From CAYQJV01 sp964417925 (GTDB lineage Bacteria > Hydrothermota > Tepidihabitantia > B3-TA06 > CAYQJV01), in contig CAYQJV010000040.1 of the NCBI GenBank assembly GCA_964417925.1, positions 1 through 14,146 on the forward strand: a stretch of 14,146 nt of DNA. The letters run 5' to 3'. The position numbers were made by a program, and so were the translations under genes. Of this stretch, positions 1-6,252 are shown one piece after another (within the stretch, counting starts at the first letter, position 1; every line of letters begins with the position of its first letter). Below the pieces are notes generated by a model. That model did no database searches. It worked only from the letters and a program-made list of their open reading frames with translations, and was not told where the DNA came from.

Positions 1-286
1 ACAGGGATGAATGTAACTACGAGGTGTGGATTTGCATTTGCTTATGAATCTTTTTCCAGCAGAAGTGCGAGGGATTTTATGGAGAGGTTTATGGGGGTTG
101 TGCGGTATAGGATAGGTTGACAATGGTGTAGAGGGGGTTGGTGGATATTTTGAAAGGTTTTTAGAGGAGATGAGTATTTAAGCTTCATAATTCTCTTGGG
201 AAGTTGTCACCGTTAAATACTTTTTAGAGAATTGGATGAAAGATAAAATGCAGTCCAATATGTTATGGAATTCTACAATTTTCTTG
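1..286 (+). pseudogene. Decayed DDE/rve-type transposase, 3' remnant
   Basis: Three reading frames in succession each encode pieces of one integrase-core transposase. Frame 1 (1-120) reads FAFAYESFSSRSARDFMERF, typical of the strand before the second catalytic Asp. Frame 2 (119-181) gives DNG...GYFERFLEEMSI, the DNG box followed by its helix. Frame 3 (183-227) gives HNSLGKLSPLN, matching the usual C-terminal HxSLGxLSP box, and frame 2 (245-286) gives KMQSNMLWNSTIF, like a family C-terminus. The roughly 60-80 residues normally between the DNG helix and the HxSLG box are missing, so there is an internal deletion as well as frameshifts. The 5' part lies outside the window. The resemblance is to IS481/IS3-like integrase cores; the exact family is not assigned. 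The element is certainly inactive. Its 3' edge runs into the promoter of the downstream array. Confidence 0.7.
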
Positions 287-311
287 ACAAAAAAAAACAA
301 AATGATATAAT
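284..311 (+). promoter_or_regulatory. Consensus sigma-70 promoter driving the barrel/lipase array
   Basis: TTGACA at 284-289 and TATAAT at 306-311 both match the housekeeping consensus perfectly, with a 16-bp A-rich spacer. Numbering the last -10 base (311) as -7 places +1 at 318, the A of the ATG of the first gene, so the transcript is predicted to be leaderless. There is no Shine-Dalgarno sequence upstream of that ATG, whereas every downstream gene of the array has a strong one. The -35 box lies in the last bases of the transposase remnant. Matches and spacing are read directly from sequence; activity is inferred. Confidence 0.8.
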
Positions 312-317
312 CAAGAG

Positions 318-1091
318 ATGAGAATTTCCAAAAATATATTGATTTTGGGGATTCTTTTCACAAGTGTTTTATTCAAGGCTTTTTCACAACCTGGAGAGTT
401 ATATGGGTGTTGTTGCCTTATGCCCACTGCAGGGTGTCTCATAGGGATGGCTATGAGAAGGGATACTGTAAAAGAGAGAATAGCAAAGGAGAGATGGGAA
501 AAGATAAAGGATTTGCCCTGGTATAGGAAATTGAGCTTTGGGATAGGGTATTCTGGAGGGGTGTGTTATACAGGAGAGGATTTAATGAAATATACAGACT
601 GGGACCCCCTGGCTTGGGCAAATCCTACATATTGGACATACTGGCTCAATTCCATAGAGGTAAGTGTAACTTATCCTATGAGCTGGAAATGGGGAATTGA
701 GGTGGGGATGGGATATGGATGGGCGAGGATACAACCAAGCGAATATGTAGATTGGAGATTTAGAATGCCTATTTTATTTTTAGGGTATAAATTATCTAAG
801 TTAAGTATAAAAGGAAGATATATGTTTATTTATGCAAAAGATAATATCCAATCATCTATTGAAGAGCAACACGGAAGGGGCAATGGGAATGGATTAAGCG
901 TTTTGCTTGAATATAGCATTAATAAACATATAGGTATATTATTGAGTTTAGGAAATGGAAAATATCACGTAAGGAGATATTATAAGGAAGATTATCAGGA
1001 TCGTGTATCAGAATATAATGTCGACATATGTTTTAATGCTATCGGTCTTTCTTTGATGTATAACTTTAACCTAAAAGGAGGTGTAAAATGA
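318..1091 (+). CDS. Array gene 1: outer-membrane beta-barrel-like protein, no lipase module
   Basis: 257 aa. Residues 1-23 form a signal peptide (basic MRISK, then a hydrophobic core to about FKAFS). Soon after comes the Cys motif GCCCLMPTAG (Cys31-33) shared with genes 2-5. A charged linker follows, then from about residue 75 alternating aromatic/hydrophobic strands typical of an outer-membrane barrel (GIGYSGGVCYTG, YWTYWLNSIEVSV, WGIEVGMGYGWA), ending LSLMYNF, a beta-signal-like final strand. This gene has only the barrel part and so probably shows the ancestral architecture: signal peptide, Cys motif, barrel. The start at 318 is supported by the signal peptide and by promoter placement. 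Gene 2 follows after one base. The ligand or function of the barrel is unknown. Confidence 0.75.
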   Translation: MRISKNILILGILFTSVLFKAFSQPGELYGCCCLMPTAGCLIGMAMRRDTVKERIAKERWEKIKDLPWYRKLSFGIGYSGGVCYTGEDLMKYTDWDPLAWANPTYWTYWLNSIEVSVTYPMSWKWGIEVGMGYGWARIQPSEYVDWRFRMPILFLGYKLSKLSIKGRYMFIYAKDNIQSSIEEQHGRGNGNGLSVLLEYSINKHIGILLSLGNGKYHVRRYYKEDYQDRVSEYNVDICFNAIGLSLMYNFNLKGGVK

Positions 1092-1095
1092 TATG
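1077..1095 (+). promoter_or_regulatory. Shine-Dalgarno of array gene 2 with an out-of-frame decoy ATG
   Basis: GGAGGT at 1077-1082 is followed by ATGATATG. The first ATG (1088) has the 5-base spacing and ATGA stop overlap seen at 2166 and, as an overlap, at 5797, but its frame closes after nine codons. The ATG at 1093 opens gene 2 with a good signal peptide, at 10-base spacing. Confidence 0.6.
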
Positions 1096-2169
1096 TTTAA
1101 AAGAAACCCCTTATTAATCTCTTTATGCTCTTTTTCAATAGGTTTGTTTGCCTTGGATGTTCCTATCATTTTTGTCCATGGGCAGAAGAGTGAAGCGGTA
1201 CCCTTAAAATGGGATAAGGATGAACAACAATATATAGGTGGTTGGACAACCTGGTATCCAATGAACCTAGATGGGCCATTAAAACACCCCACAGCTATGA
1301 CAAGAATCATTGGTTATAAAGGCTATCAATATGGGCTCAAGGCAGATGGCGGTCCTGCTATTACCTGTGATATAAATACTGAGTCATCATCAAAATCAGA
1401 TGACCTCTGGATACCACTAGGATTATATGATGAACCATCTTGTATCGGGTGTTGTCTTTTCTCCTTTGGCGCTGGATTAGTGGGGTATGAGATTTATAAG
1501 TCTTTTAAGGATACTACTAAAAGGGGGTATTATCCAAAGTTTAGTATTGGAATAAGTTACAGCCCCGGGATTGCATATAGAGGTGTTTTATCTCGTCTTT
1601 TAGAGTCAGGAGAAATGGACCCATTTCATCAATTTTATTGGAATAATCAAACTCATGTTGATTTATCTATACCAATCGGCACTGCCTCTTTCGTTAAATT
1701 ATCAGGGGCTTATATATGGGCAAAGATCGAAAAAACGGGAACTCTATTTACGCCACTTGATGGTCACTTTTGTGCTGGTGAAAATAGGTGGGAATTCAGG
1801 AGTCGGTCTTTCGCCATTTCTTTAGGACATTATTTAAAAGACATACAAATTGAGGCGGAAATAGGGTACTATGTTTGGGATGGTCAAGATCATGAGATTA
1901 AAGCGTATACTTTTGAACCAGTTAAAATTAAGGATTGGGGAAATGGTATTTATGGGTCAGTTAGTATGGGGATTAACAAAGTAATTACGGACTGTCTCAT
2001 TTGGAATATTAATTTATCTGTCAGATATAGTAAAGGCAGTGAAGGAGGTTATTCATCTTCTGAGGCTGTAGAGCGATTAACTCCTATTGAATTTCATTTA
2101 ACAGGCTTCTATATAGACTTTGGTGCTAAATATATTTTTAAGAAAGTCCAAAACGGAGGTGCAAAATGA
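1093..2169 (+). CDS. Array gene 2: truncated lipase module fused to outer-membrane barrel-like domain
   Basis: 358 aa. Signal peptide about 1-20 (MFKRNPLLISL...GLFA), directly followed by VPIIFVHGQK (His-Gly at 29-30), the first core strand and oxyanion-hole loop of an alpha/beta hydrolase. Only a reduced version of the module follows (HPTAMTRI...GYQYG, then CDINTE); the GGETRKIYNF block present in genes 3-6 is absent. At SDDLW (102-106) it passes into the Cys motif SCIGCC (Cys117, 120, 121), a short hydrophobic stretch and the barrel domain, ending FYIDFGAKYIF plus a KKVQNGGAK tail. No nucleophile elbow exists, so it cannot be a functional hydrolase. DNA 1414-1565 is identical to 3844-3995 in gene 4. 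The stop overlaps the gene 3 start (ATGA), implying translational coupling. Confidence 0.75.
   Translation: MFKRNPLLISLCSFSIGLFALDVPIIFVHGQKSEAVPLKWDKDEQQYIGGWTTWYPMNLDGPLKHPTAMTRIIGYKGYQYGLKADGGPAITCDINTESSSKSDDLWIPLGLYDEPSCIGCCLFSFGAGLVGYEIYKSFKDTTKRGYYPKFSIGISYSPGIAYRGVLSRLLESGEMDPFHQFYWNNQTHVDLSIPIGTASFVKLSGAYIWAKIEKTGTLFTPLDGHFCAGENRWEFRSRSFAISLGHYLKDIQIEAEIGYYVWDGQDHEIKAYTFEPVKIKDWGNGIYGSVSMGINKVITDCLIWNINLSVRYSKGSEGGYSSSEAVERLTPIEFHLTGFYIDFGAKYIFKKVQNGGAK
1414..1565 (+). repeat. 152-bp identity block, copy 1 (array gene 2)
   Basis: Identical base for base to 3844-3995 (constant offset 2430). It encodes the segment from just after SDDLW through the Cys motif to the first barrel strand (PLGLYDEPSCIGCC to GISYSP). 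Flanking sequence on both sides diverges quickly, as expected for a gene-conversion tract or a very recent partial duplication. Confidence 0.9.
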
Positions 2170-3407
2170 AGTTTAATATAAAAGGAATTTCGGTTATAAT
2201 TCTCTTCTTATTAATCGCGACTTCCTACCTTTATGGGAATAATTGTCCAATAATTTTCGTCCATGGACAAAAAGGAGCAGGCGATGACAACAAAGTAGTT
2301 CCGGATGACGGCTGGCCTGATTGGAATGGTGCAGAGCATGGTAAACCTTATCGTACGGCCATGGATAAAATTCTTGCTGAGCATTATGGAGGTTATACTA
2401 AGGGTTCGCCTTTAGATTGCCATGTCAATACACAACTTGCCTCCACTGGTGGTGAGACGAGAAAGATTTATAACTTCAGTTATTACAATCCGGATGGGTC
2501 TAAGGGGGTAATTGGTAGTAATAGATATGTCTTGCCGGAGGATTATAAGAATTGGAAAACAAAATCCCTAAAATCAGACGACCTCTGGATACCACCTACA
2601 TTATCTAGTGAAACTTCTTGTTGGGGCTGTTGTTTACTCCCGATAGCTGGTTTATTGATAGTTCGTGAATCATTTAAGAAAGAACCCCAAGCAGACTCTA
2701 TAAAGTCGATCACAGAAGCGAAAATCAGTTTAGCTCTAAGTTACAGTTTAGGAGTTGCTTATAGAGGGAGCCATTTAAGGTCAGCAGAAGGAGAAGATTT
2801 GTTTCAAAATCCTTCTTGGTGGACATATTGGAATAATATATTATCAACCCAAATCAGTTTTTACTTTAATCGTCATTGGGGACTGCGCCTTGGTTGTGGG
2901 TATATGTGGACACATCTGGAAAACACCGTTTTTGACTTTGATATACATACAGAATCAGTTAATTATCCTTGGATCCCTGTTGGGCAGGATAAATGGAATA
3001 TTTACAGCGGATTTGGAAGTATTGGTATTGAAAGCAGATCACCTACATATCGTAAGGGAATCAGCCGTAATTTAGGAATAGGATTAGAATATTATTTTTC
3101 TAATGGAGTTGTAGAGGATAGTATGGGTCGTTACGATCCTCAAAAGGGTATTTCTGAATTCCGCCACGTAAAGGGTCAGAGTTCTAACAGAGGAATGGGA
3201 TTCTTCTTTTCAATAGGGTTCGAGAGAATTATAAAGTTTCCTATCAAATGGCATGTTGCTTTACTTTTGAGATATGGCCTTGCAAAGTGTTGGAAACAAA
3301 GCACTTCCCAAAAAGATGTTGTTTGGAGAAGACCTATAAATTTCAATTTTTCAGGTGCTTACTTTAGGGTTGGAATAAGTTATAATTTTTTGAAAAAAGG
3401 AGGCTAA
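2166..3407 (+). CDS. Array gene 3: truncated lipase module fused to outer-membrane barrel-like domain
   Basis: 413 aa. Signal peptide 1-24 (hydrophobic core ISVIILFLLIATSYLYG), then CPIIFVHGQKG (His33-Gly34). The hydrolase-derived module runs to about residue 132: DWNGAEHGKPYRTAMDKILAE (subtype shared with gene 5), a GGYTKG turn, GGETRKIYNFSYYNPDGS at 95-112, and EDYKNWKTK. At SDDLW (137-141) it switches to the Cys motif SCWGCCLLPIAG (Cys152, 155, 156), then a barrel-like domain (WWTYWNN, WGLRLGCGYMW) whose last strand is YFRVGISYNF. Start 2166 has GGAGGT at 2155-2160 and overlaps the gene 2 stop. The catalytic elbow is missing, so the module is non-enzymatic or only structural. It shares 68 identical bp with gene 4. 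Confidence 0.78.
   Translation: MKFNIKGISVIILFLLIATSYLYGNNCPIIFVHGQKGAGDDNKVVPDDGWPDWNGAEHGKPYRTAMDKILAEHYGGYTKGSPLDCHVNTQLASTGGETRKIYNFSYYNPDGSKGVIGSNRYVLPEDYKNWKTKSLKSDDLWIPPTLSSETSCWGCCLLPIAGLLIVRESFKKEPQADSIKSITEAKISLALSYSLGVAYRGSHLRSAEGEDLFQNPSWWTYWNNILSTQISFYFNRHWGLRLGCGYMWTHLENTVFDFDIHTESVNYPWIPVGQDKWNIYSGFGSIGIESRSPTYRKGISRNLGIGLEYYFSNGVVEDSMGRYDPQKGISEFRHVKGQSSNRGMGFFFSIGFERIIKFPIKWHVALLLRYGLAKCWKQSTSQKDVVWRRPINFNFSGAYFRVGISYNFLKKGG
2442..2509 (+). repeat. 68-bp identity block, copy 1 (array gene 3)
   Basis: Identical to 3685-3752 in gene 4. It encodes STGGETRKIYNFSYYNPDGS plus KGV of the hydrolase-derived module. Its inner 23 bp (2463-2485) recur perfectly at 3706-3728, 4892-4914 (gene 5) and 6100-6122 (lipase). 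Confidence 0.9.
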
Positions 3408-3408
3408 G

Positions 3409-4620
3409 ATGGGTAAATGTTGTGGTGGGGGAGTAATTCTTGTAGTAATAGCCGCTGTTGGCATCTCCTATGCCGGCTCTTGCCCAATTGTTTTCATTCA
3501 TGGACAGAAAGGTGGAGAAGATGCAAGACCGACTAAAGCATGGATCGATTGGAATGGATCTCATTATGAATTACCAGGATCTCCTGAGAGTTACCGCATC
3601 GCGATGGATAAAATCAGAATAGAAGGTTATGGTGGGTATACGCCGGGAGAGCCATTTAATTGTCATGTGAATACTGAACTCATTTCCACTGGTGGTGAGA
3701 CGAGAAAGATTTATAACTTCAGTTATTACAATCCGGATGGGTCTAAGGGGGTGATAGGCAGCAATGGACATATCCTTCTAAAGGACTATAAGGATTGGAG
3801 GACAAAGTATATTGAATCACTACAATCAGATGACCTTTGGGTTCCACTAGGATTATATGATGAACCATCTTGTATCGGGTGTTGTCTTTTCTCCTTTGGC
3901 GCTGGATTAGTGGGGTATGAGATTTATAAGTCTTTTAAGGATACTACTAAAAGGGGGTATTATCCAAAGTTTAGTATTGGAATAAGTTACAGCCCAGGAA
4001 TTGCATACACCGGCAGGCTGTCTCGCAGCTTAGAGACAGGCGAGATGGACCCTTTCCATATGTTGTATTGGAATAATATTGTTGAGATTGAAATCAGATC
4101 TTATATTAATCCTCACTGGGCGATAGGAATTGGTGGCGGGTATATGTGGACATCTCTACGAGATAGGAGCACTCCACTCAGTTGTTACCCCTCCCCACCT
4201 GGTTGGGGTTTGCCGATCCGAGAAGATTGGCTAATATCGACTACTTATGGTAGTGCCAAAGTTAAAAGAATTATTTCTCTCCGGAATCCCTCAATATTCC
4301 TCAATTACGGTATCGAGTATTATTCGTCCAAAGGAGTTGTAAATGAAATATTTACCGAAGCAGGAGAGAAATTGGTTGCGAGAAATTTTGGGCGAGGGTT
4401 TGGTAGTTTCTTGGAGATAGGAATCGAAAAGTTTATAACAACTAAAATAATTTGGACATTTTTGTTTAACTTAAGATATGGTGTTGGTTCATGCTACCGT
4501 CAGGAGGTTACACACGAAGAATTTACTTGGCATGAAACCGTAGATTTTAATTTTTCGGGAATTTATCTCAAAATGGGTCTACACGATGTTTTTAGAGGAG
4601 GAGGTAGAAATGTTGAATAA
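3409..4620 (+). CDS. Array gene 4: truncated lipase module fused to outer-membrane barrel-like domain
   Basis: 403 aa. N-terminus MGKCCGGGVILVVIAAVGIS is a signal peptide with an unusual CC pair, cleaved near SYAG. CPIVFIHGQKG follows (His31-Gly32), then the second N-terminal subtype GSHYELPGSPESYR, shared with the lipase at 5797. GGETRKIYNFSYYNPDGS lies at 95-112 and KDYKDWRTKYIES at about 125-137, which aligns with the lipase across its premature stop: Arg131 here matches TGA there. SDDLW (140-144) leads into SCIGCC (Cys155, 158, 159) and the barrel. The last strand is degenerate (GLHDVF rather than a Y-x-F ending). Two long stretches are identical in DNA to other array genes (68 bp with gene 3, 152 bp with gene 2), making this gene a visible mosaic. 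It overlaps gene 5 by 11 bases. Confidence 0.78.
   Translation: MGKCCGGGVILVVIAAVGISYAGSCPIVFIHGQKGGEDARPTKAWIDWNGSHYELPGSPESYRIAMDKIRIEGYGGYTPGEPFNCHVNTELISTGGETRKIYNFSYYNPDGSKGVIGSNGHILLKDYKDWRTKYIESLQSDDLWVPLGLYDEPSCIGCCLFSFGAGLVGYEIYKSFKDTTKRGYYPKFSIGISYSPGIAYTGRLSRSLETGEMDPFHMLYWNNIVEIEIRSYINPHWAIGIGGGYMWTSLRDRSTPLSCYPSPPGWGLPIREDWLISTTYGSAKVKRIISLRNPSIFLNYGIEYYSSKGVVNEIFTEAGEKLVARNFGRGFGSFLEIGIEKFITTKIIWTFLFNLRYGVGSCYRQEVTHEEFTWHETVDFNFSGIYLKMGLHDVFRGGGRNVE
3685..3752 (+). repeat. 68-bp identity block, copy 2 (array gene 4)
   Basis: Perfect copy of 2442-2509 (offset 1243). The same region of the lipase (6085-6122) is identical to this copy for 38 bp and near-identical beyond. Confidence 0.9.
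3844..3995 (+). repeat. 152-bp identity block, copy 2 (array gene 4)
   Basis: Perfect copy of 1414-1565 in gene 2. It begins immediately after the SDDLW junction codons and ends in the first barrel strand. Downstream the two genes agree for only a few more codons before diverging. Confidence 0.9.
4597..4612 (+). promoter_or_regulatory. Ribosome binding site fixing the start of array gene 5
   Basis: The purine run AGAGGAGGAGGT (4594-4605) sits 4-5 bases before the ATG at 4610. An in-frame ATG at 4586 would add MFLEEEVE before the signal peptide and lies upstream of this site, so 4610 is preferred. Confidence 0.7.
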
Positions 4621-5800
4621 CTACTTCGTTACGATCATGCTTGTCATATTAGGACTAACCAATACTTTATTTTCCTCAAACTGTCCGATTATATTTATCC
4701 ATGGCCAAAAAGGTGGGGATGATGCGAAACCAGAAAAATGCTGGGAAGATTGGAATGGCATCGATTTTGGGAAACCCTACCGCACTGCAATGGATAAAAT
4801 TCTTGCTGAGGAGTATGGAGGTTATTCCCCTGGAGATCCTCTAAATTGCTCGATCGATTCTACACCGCGTCCCACCGGTGGTGAGACTAGGAAGATTTAT
4901 AACTTCAGTTATTACAATCCTGATGGGTCAAGAGGGGTAATATCGCTCTCCGAAGGGATGACGGTTTATGTATCTCATGATTGGAATATGTATGCTGAGA
5001 CCATGAGTTACAACTCTAATCCTTATCCTCCAGATAAGATACTACCGACTTTTAGAAATAATGACCTTGCGTGTGGGGGATGCTGTTGTCTATTTCCAAC
5101 AGCAGGAGTTATGGGTTATCGCTTTTTAAAAGAGAAGACAGACACTATAGAAGAAAGAAGATTAAGCTTTGGCATCAATTACAGTTTGGGGTCAGCACTA
5201 ACAGGACATGATTATTGGAGAGGTGCAGGTGAGATGATCGATTATCGGAAGTTACTTTATTGGGTTAACAAATTAGATATAGCAATTGGCTACACCATTA
5301 GACCTCCCTGGGAATTAGAATCTGGTTTTGGTTATATGTGGGGAAGGGAGAAAAAAAGAATAGCTGTCTTTCATGTTATAGTTAACGGGCAAGAAGAATA
5401 TCTATCCGATGGTGATTGGGATATATCGGCATTTACTTTAATGTGTTTGATAAAGTTTATGAAGAAAAATATATTTTTAAAATCTGGTTTTGAATGGTAT
5501 TTTGCCAAAGGGATTAATTACTCGTATATGTTATATCAGGGTGAAAATAAGGAGGTTGTTATAAAAACAAATGGGATGGCGCCCGGATGTATTCTTGGCG
5601 TGGGATATACTTCTGATTTACTATCTTTTCTAAAATTAGAACTTTCGATTTCAGGCAGGTACGGTCTTATTAAGAATCCTAATTATGAAAGCACTGAAGA
5701 ACTGGTTAGGAGTGGAAAAAATTATTTAAGCTTCGTTGGGCTCTATTTACGATTAGGAATCAAATATAATTTTTTAATCAAAAAAGGAGGAGAAAAATGA
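4610..5800 (+). CDS. Array gene 5: truncated lipase module fused to outer-membrane barrel-like domain
   Basis: 396 aa from the ATG at 4610. Signal peptide MLNNYFVTIMLVILGLTNTL, then CPIIFIHGQKG (His31-Gly32). The N-terminal subtype is that of gene 3 (GKPYRTAMDKILAE, with 21 identical bases at 4790-4810 and 2361-2381). The block GGETRKIYNFSYYNPDGS spans about 90-107. Unlike genes 3 and 4, the module continues into a distinct sequence (VISLSEGMTVYVSHDWNMY...) with no SDDLW, reaching the Cys motif ACGGCCCLFPTAG (Cys155, 158-160), which resembles gene 1 most closely. A barrel-like domain follows (LLYWVNKLDIAIGY, SGFGYMWG) ending LGIKYNF plus an LIKKGGEK tail. The TGA stop overlaps the next ATG (ATGA at 5797-5800). 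Confidence 0.78.
   Translation: MLNNYFVTIMLVILGLTNTLFSSNCPIIFIHGQKGGDDAKPEKCWEDWNGIDFGKPYRTAMDKILAEEYGGYSPGDPLNCSIDSTPRPTGGETRKIYNFSYYNPDGSRGVISLSEGMTVYVSHDWNMYAETMSYNSNPYPPDKILPTFRNNDLACGGCCCLFPTAGVMGYRFLKEKTDTIEERRLSFGINYSLGSALTGHDYWRGAGEMIDYRKLLYWVNKLDIAIGYTIRPPWELESGFGYMWGREKKRIAVFHVIVNGQEEYLSDGDWDISAFTLMCLIKFMKKNIFLKSGFEWYFAKGINYSYMLYQGENKEVVIKTNGMAPGCILGVGYTSDLLSFLKLELSISGRYGLIKNPNYESTEELVRSGKNYLSFVGLYLRLGIKYNFLIKKGGEK
4892..4914 (+). repeat. 23-bp perfect core repeat, array gene 5 copy
   Basis: Identical to 2463-2485, 3706-3728 and 6100-6122. It encodes KIYNFSY with no synonymous change in four paralogues, although adjacent codons have drifted. Confidence 0.85.
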
Positions 5801-6195
5801 AGTTTGCTTTGATCACCTTTATCATAATTTGTACATCTCTCTATGCAAGCAATGTGCCGATAATATTTGTGCATGGTCAAAAAGGTGCCAGTGATGTTTG
5901 GCCACATCAAAATCAAGCGAAGCCAGAATTCGCTTGGCGTGATTGGAATGGTTCCCATTATGAATTGCCAGGTTCTCCGGAATCATACCGGACAGCGATG
6001 GACAAAATTCGAATAGAGAGCTATGGTGGATACACTCCTGGGAGTCCTTTTAACTGTCACAAAAATTCTGTCCTCCAGCCCACCGGTGGTGAGACGAGAA
6101 AGATTTATAACTTCAGTTATTATAATCCAGATGGGTCTAAGGGGGTGATTGGTAGCAATGGTTTTTGTTTACCCGAGGACTACAAAGACTGGTGA
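5797..6195 (+). CDS. N-terminal lipase fragment, ends at premature TGA
   Basis: 132 aa as it stands. Signal peptide MKFALITFIIICTSLYAS, then VPIIFVHGQKG (His26-Gly27, oxyanion loop), GSHYELPGSPESYR (gene 4 subtype), GGETRKIYNFSYYNPDGS at about 97-114 and EDYKDW at the end. The fragment stops within a few residues of the point where homology with the chimeric genes 3 and 4 ends, so it corresponds almost exactly to the module grafted onto the barrels. It has GGAGGAG before its ATG and overlaps the gene 5 stop, so it should be translated well. Whether the free module has a role is unknown. Confidence 0.6.
   Translation: MKFALITFIIICTSLYASNVPIIFVHGQKGASDVWPHQNQAKPEFAWRDWNGSHYELPGSPESYRTAMDKIRIESYGGYTPGSPFNCHKNSVLQPTGGETRKIYNFSYYNPDGSKGVIGSNGFCLPEDYKDW
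6100..6122 (+). repeat. 23-bp perfect core repeat, lipase copy
   Basis: Fourth copy of the core found in array genes 3, 4 and 5. In this copy the identity with gene 4 extends to 6085-6122 (38 bp), then resumes after single-base differences. Confidence 0.85.
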
Positions 6196-6252
6196 ACCAA
6201 ATATGAAGACGCACTGGCTAATGCTTCCTGGGCAGAGCATTTTGCAATCTTT

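Noticed and set aside
400..420. Lipobox at LYGC in array gene 1
   Set aside because: Tyr at -2 is unusual, the Cys is beyond the natural signal-peptide cleavage region, and in genes 2-5 the same Cys motif is more than 100 residues from the N-terminus.
6193..6195. TGA as a recoded Trp/Gly codon (alternative genetic code)
   Set aside because: Genes 1, 2, 5 and the 12592 gene all terminate at TGA with tight start overlaps, and a second gene is broken by TAG, so recoding does not explain the pattern.
6193..6195. TGA as selenocysteine
   Set aside because: The aligned residue in paralogues is Arg or Lys, away from any catalytic position, and I see no obvious hairpin element directly after it.
318..6195. 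Diversity-generating retroelement or CRISPR array
   Set aside because: No reverse transcriptase, no template/variable repeat pair with adenine-specific changes, and no short regularly spaced repeats. The identical blocks lie inside coding sequence.
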